Source: Phallusia mammillata
Taxonomy: Eukaryota > Chordata > Ascidiacea > Phlebobranchia > Ascidiidae
Length of the DNA stretch: 64,000 nucleotides
Direction: 5' to 3'
Assembly: GCA_003260075.1 (NCBI GenBank)
Contig: QLIY01000062.1
Span: 206,626-270,625 of the forward strand
Positions 12,812 through 25,067 of the stretch are shown here, piece after piece. The notes below the pieces were generated by a model. The model saw nothing but the letters and a program-made list of their open reading frames with translations, was not told where the DNA came from and searched no databases. Numbering within the stretch: the first letter of the stretch is position 1; each line of letters opens with the position of its first letter. Both the position numbers and the translations under genes were made by a program.

Positions 12812-15800
12812 ATGGTGAAAATGTTTCAAGATTATCTTGGGCCAGATTGCCATCGAACCTATAGTTGTGTACATTGTCGAGCACATTTAGCAGGTCATGC
12901 TGCATTGATTTCCAAGGTAATATGATATTGTTATTTGTAGTAAATAACAATTTGACATTAAATGTCTGTAATTGTTGGTTTTGACAAATATTTGTGCTTA
13001 AAGTATTTGATTATTAATCATAAAATATTGATAAAATATATAATCAATAATTGAAACATATTTAATGTTTTTTGTCATTTATGTCATAGTTGCAAATTTA
13101 TTTAACTAAAGTCATGTTTGCCTTACCTTACAGTCATTTCAAGGAAGCCAAGGCAGAGCTTACCTCTTCAACAAAGTGTAAGTTTATACAATTATTCATT
13201 AATAAAGAAAATAATTTTGTACTGTAAAAAAACAATTAATATGTTATTACACTTTACTTCTAATAACACTTAAAGACTAATATGAGTGTTCCAAAAATAA
13301 TTGTAAACTCATTTAAACTCTTGATGATAGGTCACTTCTGTTTTTTGGTTAACAATCGATTCATAAAACACTATTAATAACTTTAATTGCACTGTTAAAA
13401 CTATATTCTAATTTAATTGATGTGATATTTTTCTTCTGGATGACCCAAAGCACAGACAAATAAAGAACAAAAAATTATAAATAACTGAAAATGGTTCATC
13501 ATCTGTTGTTGTAAGCCTAAAGAAATCTTGTAAGACTGAATTGTTGTTATTGGTTGAATAAAACGGCCAAGTCTTTCCCTGATCCTGTGATTAAGTTGTC
13601 ATTATTATTTGTAATCTTTCAAGACAGACAAGAAATTTTGTCCTGAATATTTTATGTACAAACGAGTTTAATTTTAGTTTTGCTCTAAAAGTAACATTGT
13701 GTTTGCAAAAAGTAATGTAACCCCCATATTAACATTCATATCAAATGAAGCTATTGCTAAGACATGTGTTGAATCGTCAGAGATTATTTCAACAACATAC
13801 ATGCAACATTACATTGTTGACCAGAGGTTATGCAATTATGCTGGGTCTTCCAGTCCCATAGCAACAAAGCAATTAAACTTCCATTCAATGCCTAAGTAAT
13901 ACACATACCCTATGCCCTCACATGCCTTCCAATCAATGCCAATCTCATGCCCTAGCGTTGCCGTGCAAACAAAGTCTCTAAGAAATATGTATTGATTAAT
14001 GTTCTAGGAAAAGATTAAGGCATAGGAGAAACAAGTCATGAAAACTGTTTTGGGTTTTGTTATTGGAAAAAGTTTGCATGAAAAAATGTTAAAAAAAACA
14101 TTATTTTTAGTTGTACTGTAATTGGTAACAAATTAAGATCTTGAAGTAGCTGTGGCAGAAAATATTTAAAGTCAAAACATTAGTCTATGAATAACATGTG
14201 TTTGGCTTGCAGCACTCTTGCTGTTGTGCATTAGTGTTTTAAACTCATGACAACAGGAAATTGCACTTTTATGGGGCATTGCACATTGCATGCCTGCCAA
14301 CCAGTGCACTCCTAAAGGGAAATTGCACCAACAGAACCTCTTCCAAACAGTGGAAGTATTTTGGCTGCTATCCTCTTGTTGTTCAAATGTACTTTGACTT
14401 TGGTACTCCCTTATGCGTTGTATAAATGCAATAGAAATAAATTTGTTTGTGTGTGGCTGAAACCTTGGCTTGTATCATAAACTTGAATCTTTGCTTGCAT
14501 GTTATCAATAAACTGGCACCATATTTAGATGTATATGTTTCATTAAATTAATTGATACAACAGCGGCTTGCAGGATTTTTCTGCACACAATTTGATTCAC
14601 AAGGGGTGCATACTTGTATTGGTACAAACCAAGTTTATTGACAAAAAAATGTGGGTCTGTTGACTAAATGTGTAAAGTTTACTTGTTTTATTCAAATCAG
14701 CTTGAAACTTAACAGTAAACACATTAACTGTAAAGTCATAAAGCAAGATGCTTTAACTACAATGCTTCCTATATTATTAGTGGGCATGTATGTACGATTA
14801 GCACAAACGAACAACAGCTACAAGGCTTGTTGTTGTGCATAAGCCGTCGGTCCCGGCGTCGTAATTGGTATTTGCTGGCAGTTATTGGCAGCCAGCCTTA
14901 AGATCGGATGCGACACACGCGCTTAATGTATTGCGCTGTTGAAGTATTGCCTACAGTGCCACAGAGACTTCTTTGTTTCCTAACGGGCCGGCCGTTTTGA
15001 ATACAAAACTATGCCTTTGCGTCCATTAACAAGCATGCTCGTTTCGACTTGGATGTTTTTTAACGTTTTCGTTTTTGCTGGATCTTAAACAAAATAAATT
15101 ATGCCTCAAGATTCAAGGAAAAGAAAAAAACTATATATACGTCACCATTCACCAATTACTCGATATGTTTACAACGGTTTATGTAAAATGCACTGTATAA
15201 TGTGCAAATCGTCGTGATTCATACTGCCCTAAACACATGTATATATGCGTAAATATCATGCTTTTTGAACGAACATAATATAGACACAGTTAAACAGTGT
15301 GGTGGACCGGTCGCCCAGACACTGTTACATGAAACCCTGTCATATTACGTTGCCTGATTCACATCAGGCATATGAATTCCCGGTAAAACCAGTCAACTCA
15401 TTGTTACAGCCTAAATTGGTATAATGGCCTGCGAGGTGATGACCGATGGAAATCATTTAAGAGGTCGTTGTTTTCTATTTATATTTTTACATATCAAATG
15501 TTGCGGTTCTGCAAATCGCGTTATGATAGGGTTCATTCGAGTTTGCTTTCTGGTCCCCCCTCCCTTAAAGTTTAGGCAACATACGGTGATGGTGTAATGT
15601 AGAAATGACCTATCAACGTTCAACGGAATGACCAACTAAATTTGCATTTTTAGGGTGAACATTGACAGTGGCATTCCAGAGGAGCGTCTCTTGTTAACAG
15701 GAATGCATGCAGTTTGTGATATCTTCTGCAAATGCTGCAAAACCACACTCGGCTGGAAATATGTAAGTTTGAACGTAGACTCACGTCACTGCTAGCAATT

Positions 15801-18800
15801 TCAGCATTGACAAGGTGTTTTGCAAGCACTGGCAGTCGGTATATGCCTTCGGTCTTGGCCCAGGGCGCGGATCGGTTTGTACGTGTTCTAGCCGTTATCG
15901 TGGGGGGGGGGTGGTTGGAAATATGTAAGTTTAAACGTAGACTCACATCACTGATAGCAATTTCAGCATTGACAAGGTGTTTTGCAAGCACTGGCAGTCG
16001 GTTTATGCCTTCGGTCTTGGCCCAAGGCGCGGATCGGTTTCTACGTGTTCTAGCCNCCTTCGGTCTTGGCCCAGGGCGCGGATCGGTTTGTACGTGTTCT
16101 AGCCGTTATCGTGTAATCAGATTTGTCATGCAGTTTTCTCCTTTAAACTGGTTTGGAAAAGCATGACATTTGTATGTATTGGAACGCCTGCAGCAGTTAG
16201 TGAAAGGTTGTGAGGAATGGTTCCTCACTTAAAAGAGCGGAAAGGCTGTGCACAAGGAGTAACAAATATTTGTAATCAGTCTTAGCCAGGTTTGGAACAA
16301 GATATAGTTAGTTAGGTAGCTTGGTTGGTAGTAAAACAAATCTTAGTGGTTACCCCAAACCTACATGTCTTGATTTTGACACAAATATTACAACCAGTTT
16401 TTGTTCATTTATGGCCCTTCAACGGCATTCACCTTGGCTGTGACATGACATTGTGCCTAAACACGGCCACCTAGTTACCTCGACCTATCCCTAATGTACA
16501 ATTGGGGGGGGGGCGGTAGTTCGGTATTGAAACAAATCTCAATGTTAACCCCAAACCTACATGTCTTGATTTTGACACAAATATTACATCAACCGCTAAA
16601 AAAATCATTCAGTTTTTGTTCATTTATGGCCCTCAAAGGCAATTTACCTTGCCTGTGACATGACCTGGTACCTAAACACGGCCACCTAGTTACCTCGACC
16701 TATCCCTAATGTACAATTGGGGGGGGGGCGTCTTCCCACCGATATCCGTTTGCATAAGCACAGTGTTGACGTAAACTGTCTTGTGGAAACCTGAGAGCTC
16801 TCTCGGGACACCTTGGCGTTGACCTTTGTCTTACACTTTTGTTGTTGGATTGGTCGAACTATTGCGTAATAGACGACTTGATCATAGTCATGCCTTTTTG
16901 TATGGCTGATGGTGGGATTTTGTCAAAAGTTTTAAAGAATGAATATCGCTTTTTACGTCCATTTGGGCCAATACATTCCTCATCAAACATATGAACGGAT
17001 CCGTGTATTTTAAAGTTCCACCTCGTCTTAAACACCCTTGGAACCCTTTTTGGAATCCTTGTACACACATTAATAATACTCTTAACTCCCGTACTACCAC
17101 ATTTTGTTTATCAGCTGATTTCCAATATAGCTTAACAGTTATAATATTAGTGAAAAAGCAAATGCCATATCTCTTGTGTGTTTGGCGACCACAATCAGCT
17201 GTTGACGGGTGCTATTGCCATGTCGAGTGCTACAGGATCGTTACAAGTTAACTCGTAACAGGGGGGGGGGCAACAGTTATAATATTAGTGAAAAAGCCAA
17301 TGTCCTATCTCTTGTGTGTTTGACGACCACAATCAGCTGTTGACGGGTGTTATTGCCATGTCGAGTGCTACAGGATCGTTACAAGTTAACTCGTAACATT
17401 GTACAATGACGTCAAGCAATATAAAAGCTCTTTAGGCACTTAAGCCAACCAACCGGTATTACGACAACAAGTACGGTGCATTTTCATTTGCGCTAAGTTT
17501 GAGTTAATTAATCCCTATTGAATTGAGACTTTGATGTGTTTTCTAAACCGTAACGAAGATGTAGGTCAAGCTGTGGCTAATGAAAGCCTTTGGTTTCAAA
17601 GTTTCTCTTATGCAGTCAGTCCTATACACGTCGTGGGCATTTGATGCAAGCTTCGAACAAAAAAAAACGAACCCATCTTGTAATACACAACTTTAGGGCA
17701 AAGCAATTTTGTAATACAGGAAACCTTGCTTAGATCCGGTTAATCCAGATCTTTGCCTAATTCAGACAAAACTCGAGGCACAAATGATTTGTAATGTGGT
17801 AAGGCTTGAAATAATTGGCGTTGTTTGTACCAAGGGGGGGGGGCAATTTTGTAATACAGGAAACCTTGATTAAACCAGATCCGGTTAATCCAGATCTTTG
17901 CCTAATTCAGACAAAACTCGAGGTACAAAGGATTTGTAATGTGGTAAGGCTTGAAATAATTGGCGTTGTTTGTACCAAAAAAATGTCCGGATTTGATGAA
18001 GATCCGGACTAACCGAGGTTTACTGTAGTTGGTTCAAAACATACAGTGGCCTACCTAGTGGATCATATTTACCGAATTGGACTCTTTTCGCCTTCTGACG
18101 TGAAAATCCCCGAGATGTTTTTACGGCGTTTATCATCGTCAAAAATACAACCTGCCATGCGGGAAAACACCTGGGCGCCGTTCTCAACTGTTTACCGTCG
18201 AAAACTGGCTACTGGCCAACGCAAAAGGGGGTTTCCCAAACGTTGGAAGCCACACATGTTGTTTTCCTGGTTTCTACAACGGATTGGGCCCTAATTGCGG
18301 TTTTTAAATGTGGCTGCCTTGTTTGATGACAGAACAAAGCGCTATTGTGACGCCATAGGTGTATTGCTTTTCGTGGAAACAGGAAGCCTGTTTGTCCGGA
18401 GCGTTGTTCTGTTTTATTTGTTTGTACTGTCTGTGGCGATAACCAACGTGAAATCACTTTGCACACAAAGTTTATGCCCTTTCCATGTACCTGACTCATT
18501 CTTTACATAAATTTGGGTGGAAAAAGAGGAACCATTGCCTTCATATTTAGGCTCTTGTAACCCTTAAGCTACTGATGTGTGTATTTGCATATACTGGTGA
18601 CCTGCCCTCAGGCAACATGGAAAATACACAAAACATGGATTCTGAGTCGTTTCTCAGAACACCGTACGTTAAAGTGTTGTGCTGTACCTTACGCATTTAC
18701 TTCTGTCTGTAACCACAATTAGATGATGTTTTCGTTCATGGACGGGGTGATGTTCAAAAGTTGTGTAGTATGATGTTTGCATGTACATTTTTGTGTTGTT

Positions 18801-21800
18801 TGGGCATAAAACATTACTGGACCTGAACCGCAGTATTGTGGTCTGGCGGCTAGTGTTTCAACAAAAACTTTTCTTTAAATTTTTTCACTGTAATTTATAT
18901 TTTTACCACTAGGTGTGGAAATATTGCCGGCAAGGCGTATTAATAAGAGTCTCAGTGCAAAGGTATCACAAGTATCGATTATATCGTAAATCAATTATAA
19001 AATCCCTATCCAGTCTTTGTATTCTCTTGATAATGGTTCTATTTGAATAAGATACCCAAAAAGGCGAAATATATACATCTTGAATTCACAATCACAAGGT
19101 TGAATTAATTGATGTTTTAATAAATTTGGTTCTCTTGATATGTCTACAATATTTGTAATGCTTTCGCAGTCATGTTTTAATGTTGTGTAGCCTTGTTGTT
19201 AATTACGTTGCTTTGTTGTCATAAATGCGATTAAAATTGTGGTGCAAAACTAACAAATACTGAATCGGTTCGATAAGAATATTTTTGATTTTGCTGCTTA
19301 ATCTTAAGCATTATCAATTCGACCTTTTCTGATCGCGACCACAAATTACAAACCCGTGTTCGTTTATCGCTGGGTATTAGCCGGACCAACTCGATGTCTT
19401 GATAAAACACCGCACAGCAAGGCCCCCTGTCCCGGTGTGAGACTCATAACTTATCTTATGACCACCCACAATACAAACTTATCACATGCGTTGGCGTCTG
19501 GTCTAAGACAGACCCGTGTGAACTAAAACGAATAGGCAAAACAAACGTGCGGTCCGAGTAATCACGTCTGAAATTAATTTACATCACTACCTGGTAATTA
19601 GTGCAACGCTGATATATCGATTTGTGAATTTATGCACACAAAGTTTGGCTTTTGTAATACAATGTGCTTATAGAGCCCTGAAACCACTTTGCTTATAACA
19701 CTTGCTTTGTCTCATGCTGCAGACCTTTCCAAAGCGAAACCGTTGAATAGTTTCATTTTCCTTTTCCGCTTCTAGACTGTTACCTCCTTAACCTCTCCAA
19801 AAAACCTCAACCCCATCCAAAATCGTCCCTTTCATTCACAATCGACGGTAAAATTTGACCCTCCTACTCTCATTGTTCTGTCAAAGTGATCTAGGGATTG
19901 CCATTGTGACGTCACAATGCCACCCTTTAAGCATCTTTTTGGGGGCAAAAATGGTACCCGGGTTTAACGCATGATGAAATTTTGGGGGCCTTGGTCGGAA
20001 GTGGGGTCTGTTGAAAAGTCACCCACGCCCAATAACCCAACTTTTGTCGACGCCTGTTTTTGTTGTCCATATTGTCAAAGAGGATGTTTAATATACGGTC
20101 AATTGGATGCGTTCAGTTTTGCCTTGCTTTTCTAGTTATGCTATGCCTCAAACTGTATTTGTTAGTCAAGAGGTTTCATTTACACTGGTTAGTGCACCAA
20201 AAATGGTCATCAGTTTGTGATAAAACATGTGTAGAATTGTTTTCCTTTTTTGGTATAAAAACGGTCAAACCTTTACTTGGTCTTTCAGTCAGTCGAAAAC
20301 TACAGTGTTTCTACCTAACGTTTAATTACGATTAAAACGATTCAGTTGGCTCAAACCGCACACTTTGCTTGTGTTTATTTTTTCTTTTACAATTTACTTC
20401 CTGTTTACACTTACGCATACATGGTTGTATAAGTGCTGGCGTCTCGCTAGTGTCAACCAAGCGACCGCATTTCAGACAGCCAGCGTTACTCAGCAGTGCC
20501 AATCCAGCCACCAGTCTTCCGTTTAGTTGTGAACACGCCGCCTGCCACCCGCAAACGCTCTTTGTGACGTCACGACCACGTGTTAGCGAGCCAGGAGCAC
20601 TGTCGTTGTCTGGGCAACGCGACAACCGCCGTCCGTTGAAGAGGATTTGTGTTTCCGTATTTAGCAGCGTAACCGTTGGTCCTAGCTTTTGTTGTATAAG
20701 CCGCCCTGGTTAAAATTTGCTCTACTGCGGTTTGCAAACGAGCTTGTCAGAGGGACTTCCGTTGGTTAATGGCATGTTCATTCATGTTCACACGAAATCT
20801 GATGTCATTTTACATGTTACAATTTTATGCAACGGAAAAACAACGTGTGTGCTACGGAAACCACATGCTTACCTATAAATCTGTAACGGGTTTTGTGTAG
20901 CAAGCGTACATGTTGCAAGTTTCTGAACTGTGCATTCAACGACCGGTAAAGCATTATTTTTCAGAACTTAAAATGTTCTGAGACCATTTCCATTCCCCGT
21001 TTCACAGTGTATACATTGCACGCCAGGTACCTTTGGGCTTAGACCTGTCATTTAGAACAGAGAAGTAATTTTTACGCTGCCACCACGCACTGTTCCTCTA
21101 CCGCTAATAGTTGTGGGGGGGGGGGAGTTTCTGAACTGTGCATTCAACGACCGGTAAAGCATTTTTTTTCAGAACTTAAAATGTTCTGAGACCATTTCCA
21201 TTGCCCGTTTCACAGCGTATACATTGCACGCCAGATACCTTTGGGCTTAGACCTATCATTTAGAACAGAGAAGTCATTTTTACGCTGCCACCACGCACTG
21301 TTCCTCTACCGCTAATAGTTGTGTCGCCTGTTAATTGCACGCCATCACGAAAGAGCTATTTGTATGCAAACAACTTCCACTAGCGTTAAAATAGCGTGAC
21401 GTTGTTTACAAACATGTTTCATTTACGGTTATTTTTTAAACCAAAGCTAGTCTTTCAGTTTATTTGTTGCCAACAAAGCCCGAAATACTTCTAATTATGT
21501 GACCATTGTTAAAAGCCATCAGTTTTTTTTATGTGATCTGTTTTGGCTGTCTCATTCATACAAGGTGTTTTTACATTATAAGTCACCAACCTATTCTACG
21601 GGATATTTTTGGAGACAACATACTGCCTTAGGACTTTTGGTATTGTCAAATACATGTGATTGACCTTTATTTGTGTAAAAAAGTATATCGGACTTCTATA
21701 AAGCAAAACACAAAGCTTTTTTATGTTGCTAATCAAAGTTTTAGCCGTTTGGAATCATTGAAAACGTTCCCATGATACAAGAGTGTCGATTTACAGCCAT

Positions 21801-24800
21801 TGTTGCCCCAGTCCGTTTTCAGGCCTCTCTGTATTGATCGAATCACTGCCTTGCCAACAAGGTTTGTGAGGTCACACAGCGTTCACTGGTGCGTGACGAC
21901 AATTTGTTTTGAACAGGGTTGACTTTGTGCGCGCTGCGCTTGACTTGTTTTGCGTCAGATCACGTCACGGTTTTTGGTTTTATTTCGTCTTCGAGCCAAC
22001 CTTTTCCGGTGGAGAAGGTTAAACCGTCGGTTTGTTGATTCAACGACAGAAAAGCAGTCCATTTTACACTGCTATTTCTGTAGTATACGTGCTGGGTCAA
22101 TTAGTGTTATTGCAATTAGCAAATTTCCGATTAAACGAATCTTGTGTTAAAAATATGTTTTTAAAATTCAAATCTCTAATTACCATTGGTCAAATCGTCC
22201 TGAAAATGGCATACAACAAGTTAATCCTTCAATCTGTTTTTACAATGATGGGACAAATATATACCGTTTTGAGCACAACAAGTAACTTATTTATAGATCT
22301 TCTGTTTTAAGGCAAACACTCATACTCCCTGGTTTTACCTCCACTTATGACACATCTCAACCATGACGTCACAAACTTTAATGACGCAGAACCACAACAG
22401 TTATTTTTTGTGTCCGAGTTCTACGTACTTTTATTGTAAATTATTGTAAATATTGTGTACCTGAACATTAAAAGCAGATTAAAACTGCACAAAAAGTTGT
22501 GGCGCGTTCAAAAGAAATGCAACTCCTTTTTGTAAAAAGATTTCAGCAACCATTGAGTTATCTTGTATATTGGCGCCTCAGTTGTAGATATGTGTACACG
22601 GGCTTGGGGCAACGGAGTTCAAAGTGTACATTTTTTGCCTTGTCATGCTGCCCCTGTACCACCGCCTCAGCCGCGGCTGTGAGAACAAGTCTGTGTGTGT
22701 ACAAAAATGCCTAGCTCTAAAATGAAACTTTAAGGGACAAACAAAGCCGGGTTTGAAGCGGTGTTTTCCAATCGCCTGATATTTTATCCGGTTCTGGTTT
22801 TACGATGTTGAATTTTACCAGTTTTACTGTTTAACGCCTTTGTATGCGGAGTATCCGTAAGTGGACCTTTAAGTCATTTGGAACTCTTAAGAAGTTTTAT
22901 GAGTGTTTGTTAACTGTATACTGCTTGCAGTACAACAGAAATCTTACAACTCTTGGCTAAACTTAGGTAAAATAGTAAAAAAAATATAGACCGGACCCCC
23001 GGAAAAAAATAGAGATCTGTGAACCGCTTTGAAAGTGAAGTGTTTTTAACCATGTAGCTACCATCAGAAATAAGGCCAAATTTGGCTTTCTGTTTCTTCA
23101 GTATCCTGCTTTAATTTCCCACACAAGGCGAATGCATTACCTATAGTTCCGACAAACACTAATCCCATTGCCCAGTGCATCAGTATGGTGACACGTTCAT
23201 GTCGGATTTGTGGACATACGTCGTCAATGTGATGAACTTCGCCCGTTGTATACGACCTGTCCATAACTCTGTAAGGCGATCGGATTAAACTCGAAAAAGT
23301 GTACGTGACGTAGCAGTTCTGTGAATTCGTTTTCATCACCCCAGGCGGCGCCAGCTTCTTGACCTTGACGGGGAAAGTTTAAACTGCATACTGACGCAGG
23401 GCGGTAATTTGTTGTGACAGGTGTCACCGTTTGTGCCAATGTCACCCCTGTGACCGGCACCTCATGTCAGTTGCCAATTTAATGTGACAACCAGGTCAAT
23501 GTGGAGATTTAAGTGCGCATGCCAAGTCATTTAAGTGCCGACTGTATAGGGTCACGGTTATTCAAATTTTTTAAGTAATAAAAGTGTTATGTTTGGGCAT
23601 AGCTAAGGAAACATTCAATATGCAAACATAGAGCTCTATGACGTTTGTACGTGTCTTTGTGACGTTACAGTTACCAGTGATGCTTGTCGAACTATCACTA
23701 GGCTATTTTTCGCTTGTATGGGAACTGAAATCCGAAGTGTAAACAACCAAGTCTGTCGGATCGAACCTGGGAGTTTTTCTCTGGCGACCCTCTTTAACAA
23801 CTTCTAATTTTGTGCAAGTGGTTCGTAGTTAAAAAAAGACCGTCTGCAGGGTTTAGCTGACAACATGCCTGACACCACGGGCCGTTCTGATCTTTTCATG
23901 CATTATTTATGCCATTCCCGCATATGCGTTCTCCCGTCCAACTCTTTCGCGTTGTGTTTACCAGTGAATCGGTCGTTTTGGGCTACCATCTGGTTACGAT
24001 GCGGTTTTATGGATCACTTGAAAACTTGGTGAACGAAAAGTGACGTTTTTCCCCATTTAAAAGTTTTTCATTTGTTCTAAATGTGGCGTATAGGGCCGCT
24101 ATAAATAGGTTTACCTTAAATGAAGACCTTGTTCAGTCGTTTACCACTTTTTGCTTTCAGAAACATTATTCTGTATCGAAACGTTTTTTCCATCAGTTTA
24201 ATCTCCTCTTGGTTTGGTGATATACTGGTGTATCACGTGATCCAGCTAGGCTAGCTAGACGAGTTATAAGTCATAATTCGTAGCCTTGTGCCTGGACAGG
24301 ATACAATTAACGCAAGGAAACTGTTTCGACTGCAATTATATTCCGTCGCATCGCAATTGGGGTGTCCACAGGGATCAAGCCTAGGTCCAAACTCGTTGGG
24401 CGGAAACTACATCAATTTGCTGTCGTTCACTGACTGAAGTTCCTTGGTTACGCCCTAACGTATTACGATGTCAATTGCCACTGCTGACGTGTTTAACTAC
24501 CTACTAGGGAGCTTGCTCGCGTAACGTTGCCTTGCAATTACCTTGATTCGTATTGGAGCTGTCAGATCTAATATTTGGGGCAAGGAAGAAAGAAAATGAA
24601 ATGCGGTCGTTTTATGTAAAGGGTAGAGAATGAAACATGGAGACGTCAAATTTAATTAAAAACCAGCAGGCAGAAGGAAATGTGAATATTTTTGCGACCA
24701 CGTTCTCTTACCATTATTTGACAAGCTTATGCCTTAGTACATTTTACTAAAGTTAAACTTAATAACCTACCATCATATTACCCACACATACTCCGTTTTG

Positions 24801-25067
24801 TTTTCGAGCATTGCTATCATATGAAGTGTCCTAGGGAAGCTACATTAGATGGCCAATTTCTTGTCACCGGCCGCACTTATACGTCAATAAAGTGTGCGCT
24901 GTCTGCAGCCTATTCATGTCATGATTTTCAGCTTATGTACTAGCTCAATTTTGTAAATTTTCCTATTTATCTTTCAGGAACGGGCTTACGAGACGAGTCA
25001 AAAGTACAAGGAGGGCAAATTTATTATCGAGCTTATCCACATGGTGAAGGACAATGGGTGGAGTTAA
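12812..25067 (+). CDS. Yippee-like protein, complete
   Basis: Four exons: 12812-12916, 13134-13177, 15654-15762 and 24978-25067. Together they encode 115 residues ending at TAA. The protein starts [19 protein letters not shown], then [71 protein letters not shown] and [18 protein letters not shown]. The two CxxC pairs (CVHC; CKCC) of the zinc-binding Yippee domain are present, with the CRAHLA and TTLGWKYE signatures. Yippee-like proteins are small nuclear/centrosomal proteins (usually near 119-121 residues) of incompletely known function; some act as CTLH ubiquitin-ligase subunits. The first ATG is the family's usual start. Introns 2 and 3 are long (2.5 and 9.2 kb). A G-run artefact after exon 3 repeats its last few codons (15912-15925), which should not be called an extra exon. 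Which YPEL paralogue is unclear. Confidence 0.95.
15750..16104. repeat. Triplicated segment around G10 (15902-15911) and an N
   Basis: The sequence from the end of Yippee-like exon 3 to cgttatcgt is repeated after the G run. Its last part (cttcggtcttggcccagggc to gttctagcc) appears a third time from about 16057, directly after the only ambiguous base of the window (16056). This is consistent with unmerged allelic contig ends. Confidence 0.8.
16340..16728. repeat. Direct duplication; both copies end in G10
   Basis: About 160-200 bp is present twice and diverged by several percent with indels. Both copies end ctaatgtacaatt followed by ten G (16504-16513 and 16719-16728). Unlike most other junctions, the run follows both copies, so two consecutive joins are implied. 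Confidence 0.75.
17128..17397. repeat. Direct duplication split by G10 (17261-17270)
   Basis: Sequence 17133-17260 (aacagttataatattagtga to ctcgtaaca) is repeated at 17271-17399 with a few substitutions. The second copy continues without a G run. Confidence 0.8.
17700..17978. repeat. Direct duplication split by G10 (17834-17843)
   Basis: The segment from gcaattttgtaatacaggaa to gttgtttgtaccaa is repeated after the run. The second copy has a short insertion (taaaccagatccggttaatc region) and continues into unique sequence. Confidence 0.8.
19037..19051 (+). other. Ciona spliced-leader-like 15-mer
   Basis: TTCTATTTGAATAAG matches 15 of the 16 bases of the Ciona spliced leader as I remember it (ATTCTATTTGAATAAG); the first base is g here. 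It is followed by ata rather than a GT donor, so it does not look like a functional SL RNA gene. It could be a fragment of a retrocopied trans-spliced mRNA, or chance. Confidence 0.4.
20918..21322. repeat. Direct duplication split by G run (21115-21125)
   Basis: About 196 bp (agtttctgaactgtgcattc to gctaatagttgtg) is present twice with roughly 97-98 percent identity by eye. The second copy lacks the G run and reads gttgtgtcgcc. Confidence 0.85.

Larger units (their letters stand above)
15763..24977 (+). other. Long last intron of the Yippee-like gene
   Basis: This 9.2 kb intron holds no exon I recognise. It contains six G-run junctions (15902, 16504, 16719, 17261, 17834, 21115) with their duplicated flanks, a spliced-leader-like 15-mer (19037-19051) and TGACGTCA palindromes at 17407, 19907, 20565 and 22364. 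It is a plausible place for enhancers, but nothing in the sequence proves that. Confidence 0.6.

Noticed and set aside
15912..15925. Second copy of the end of Yippee-like exon 3
   Set aside because: It contains only the last few codons after a G run and has no acceptor; it comes from the assembly-type duplication.
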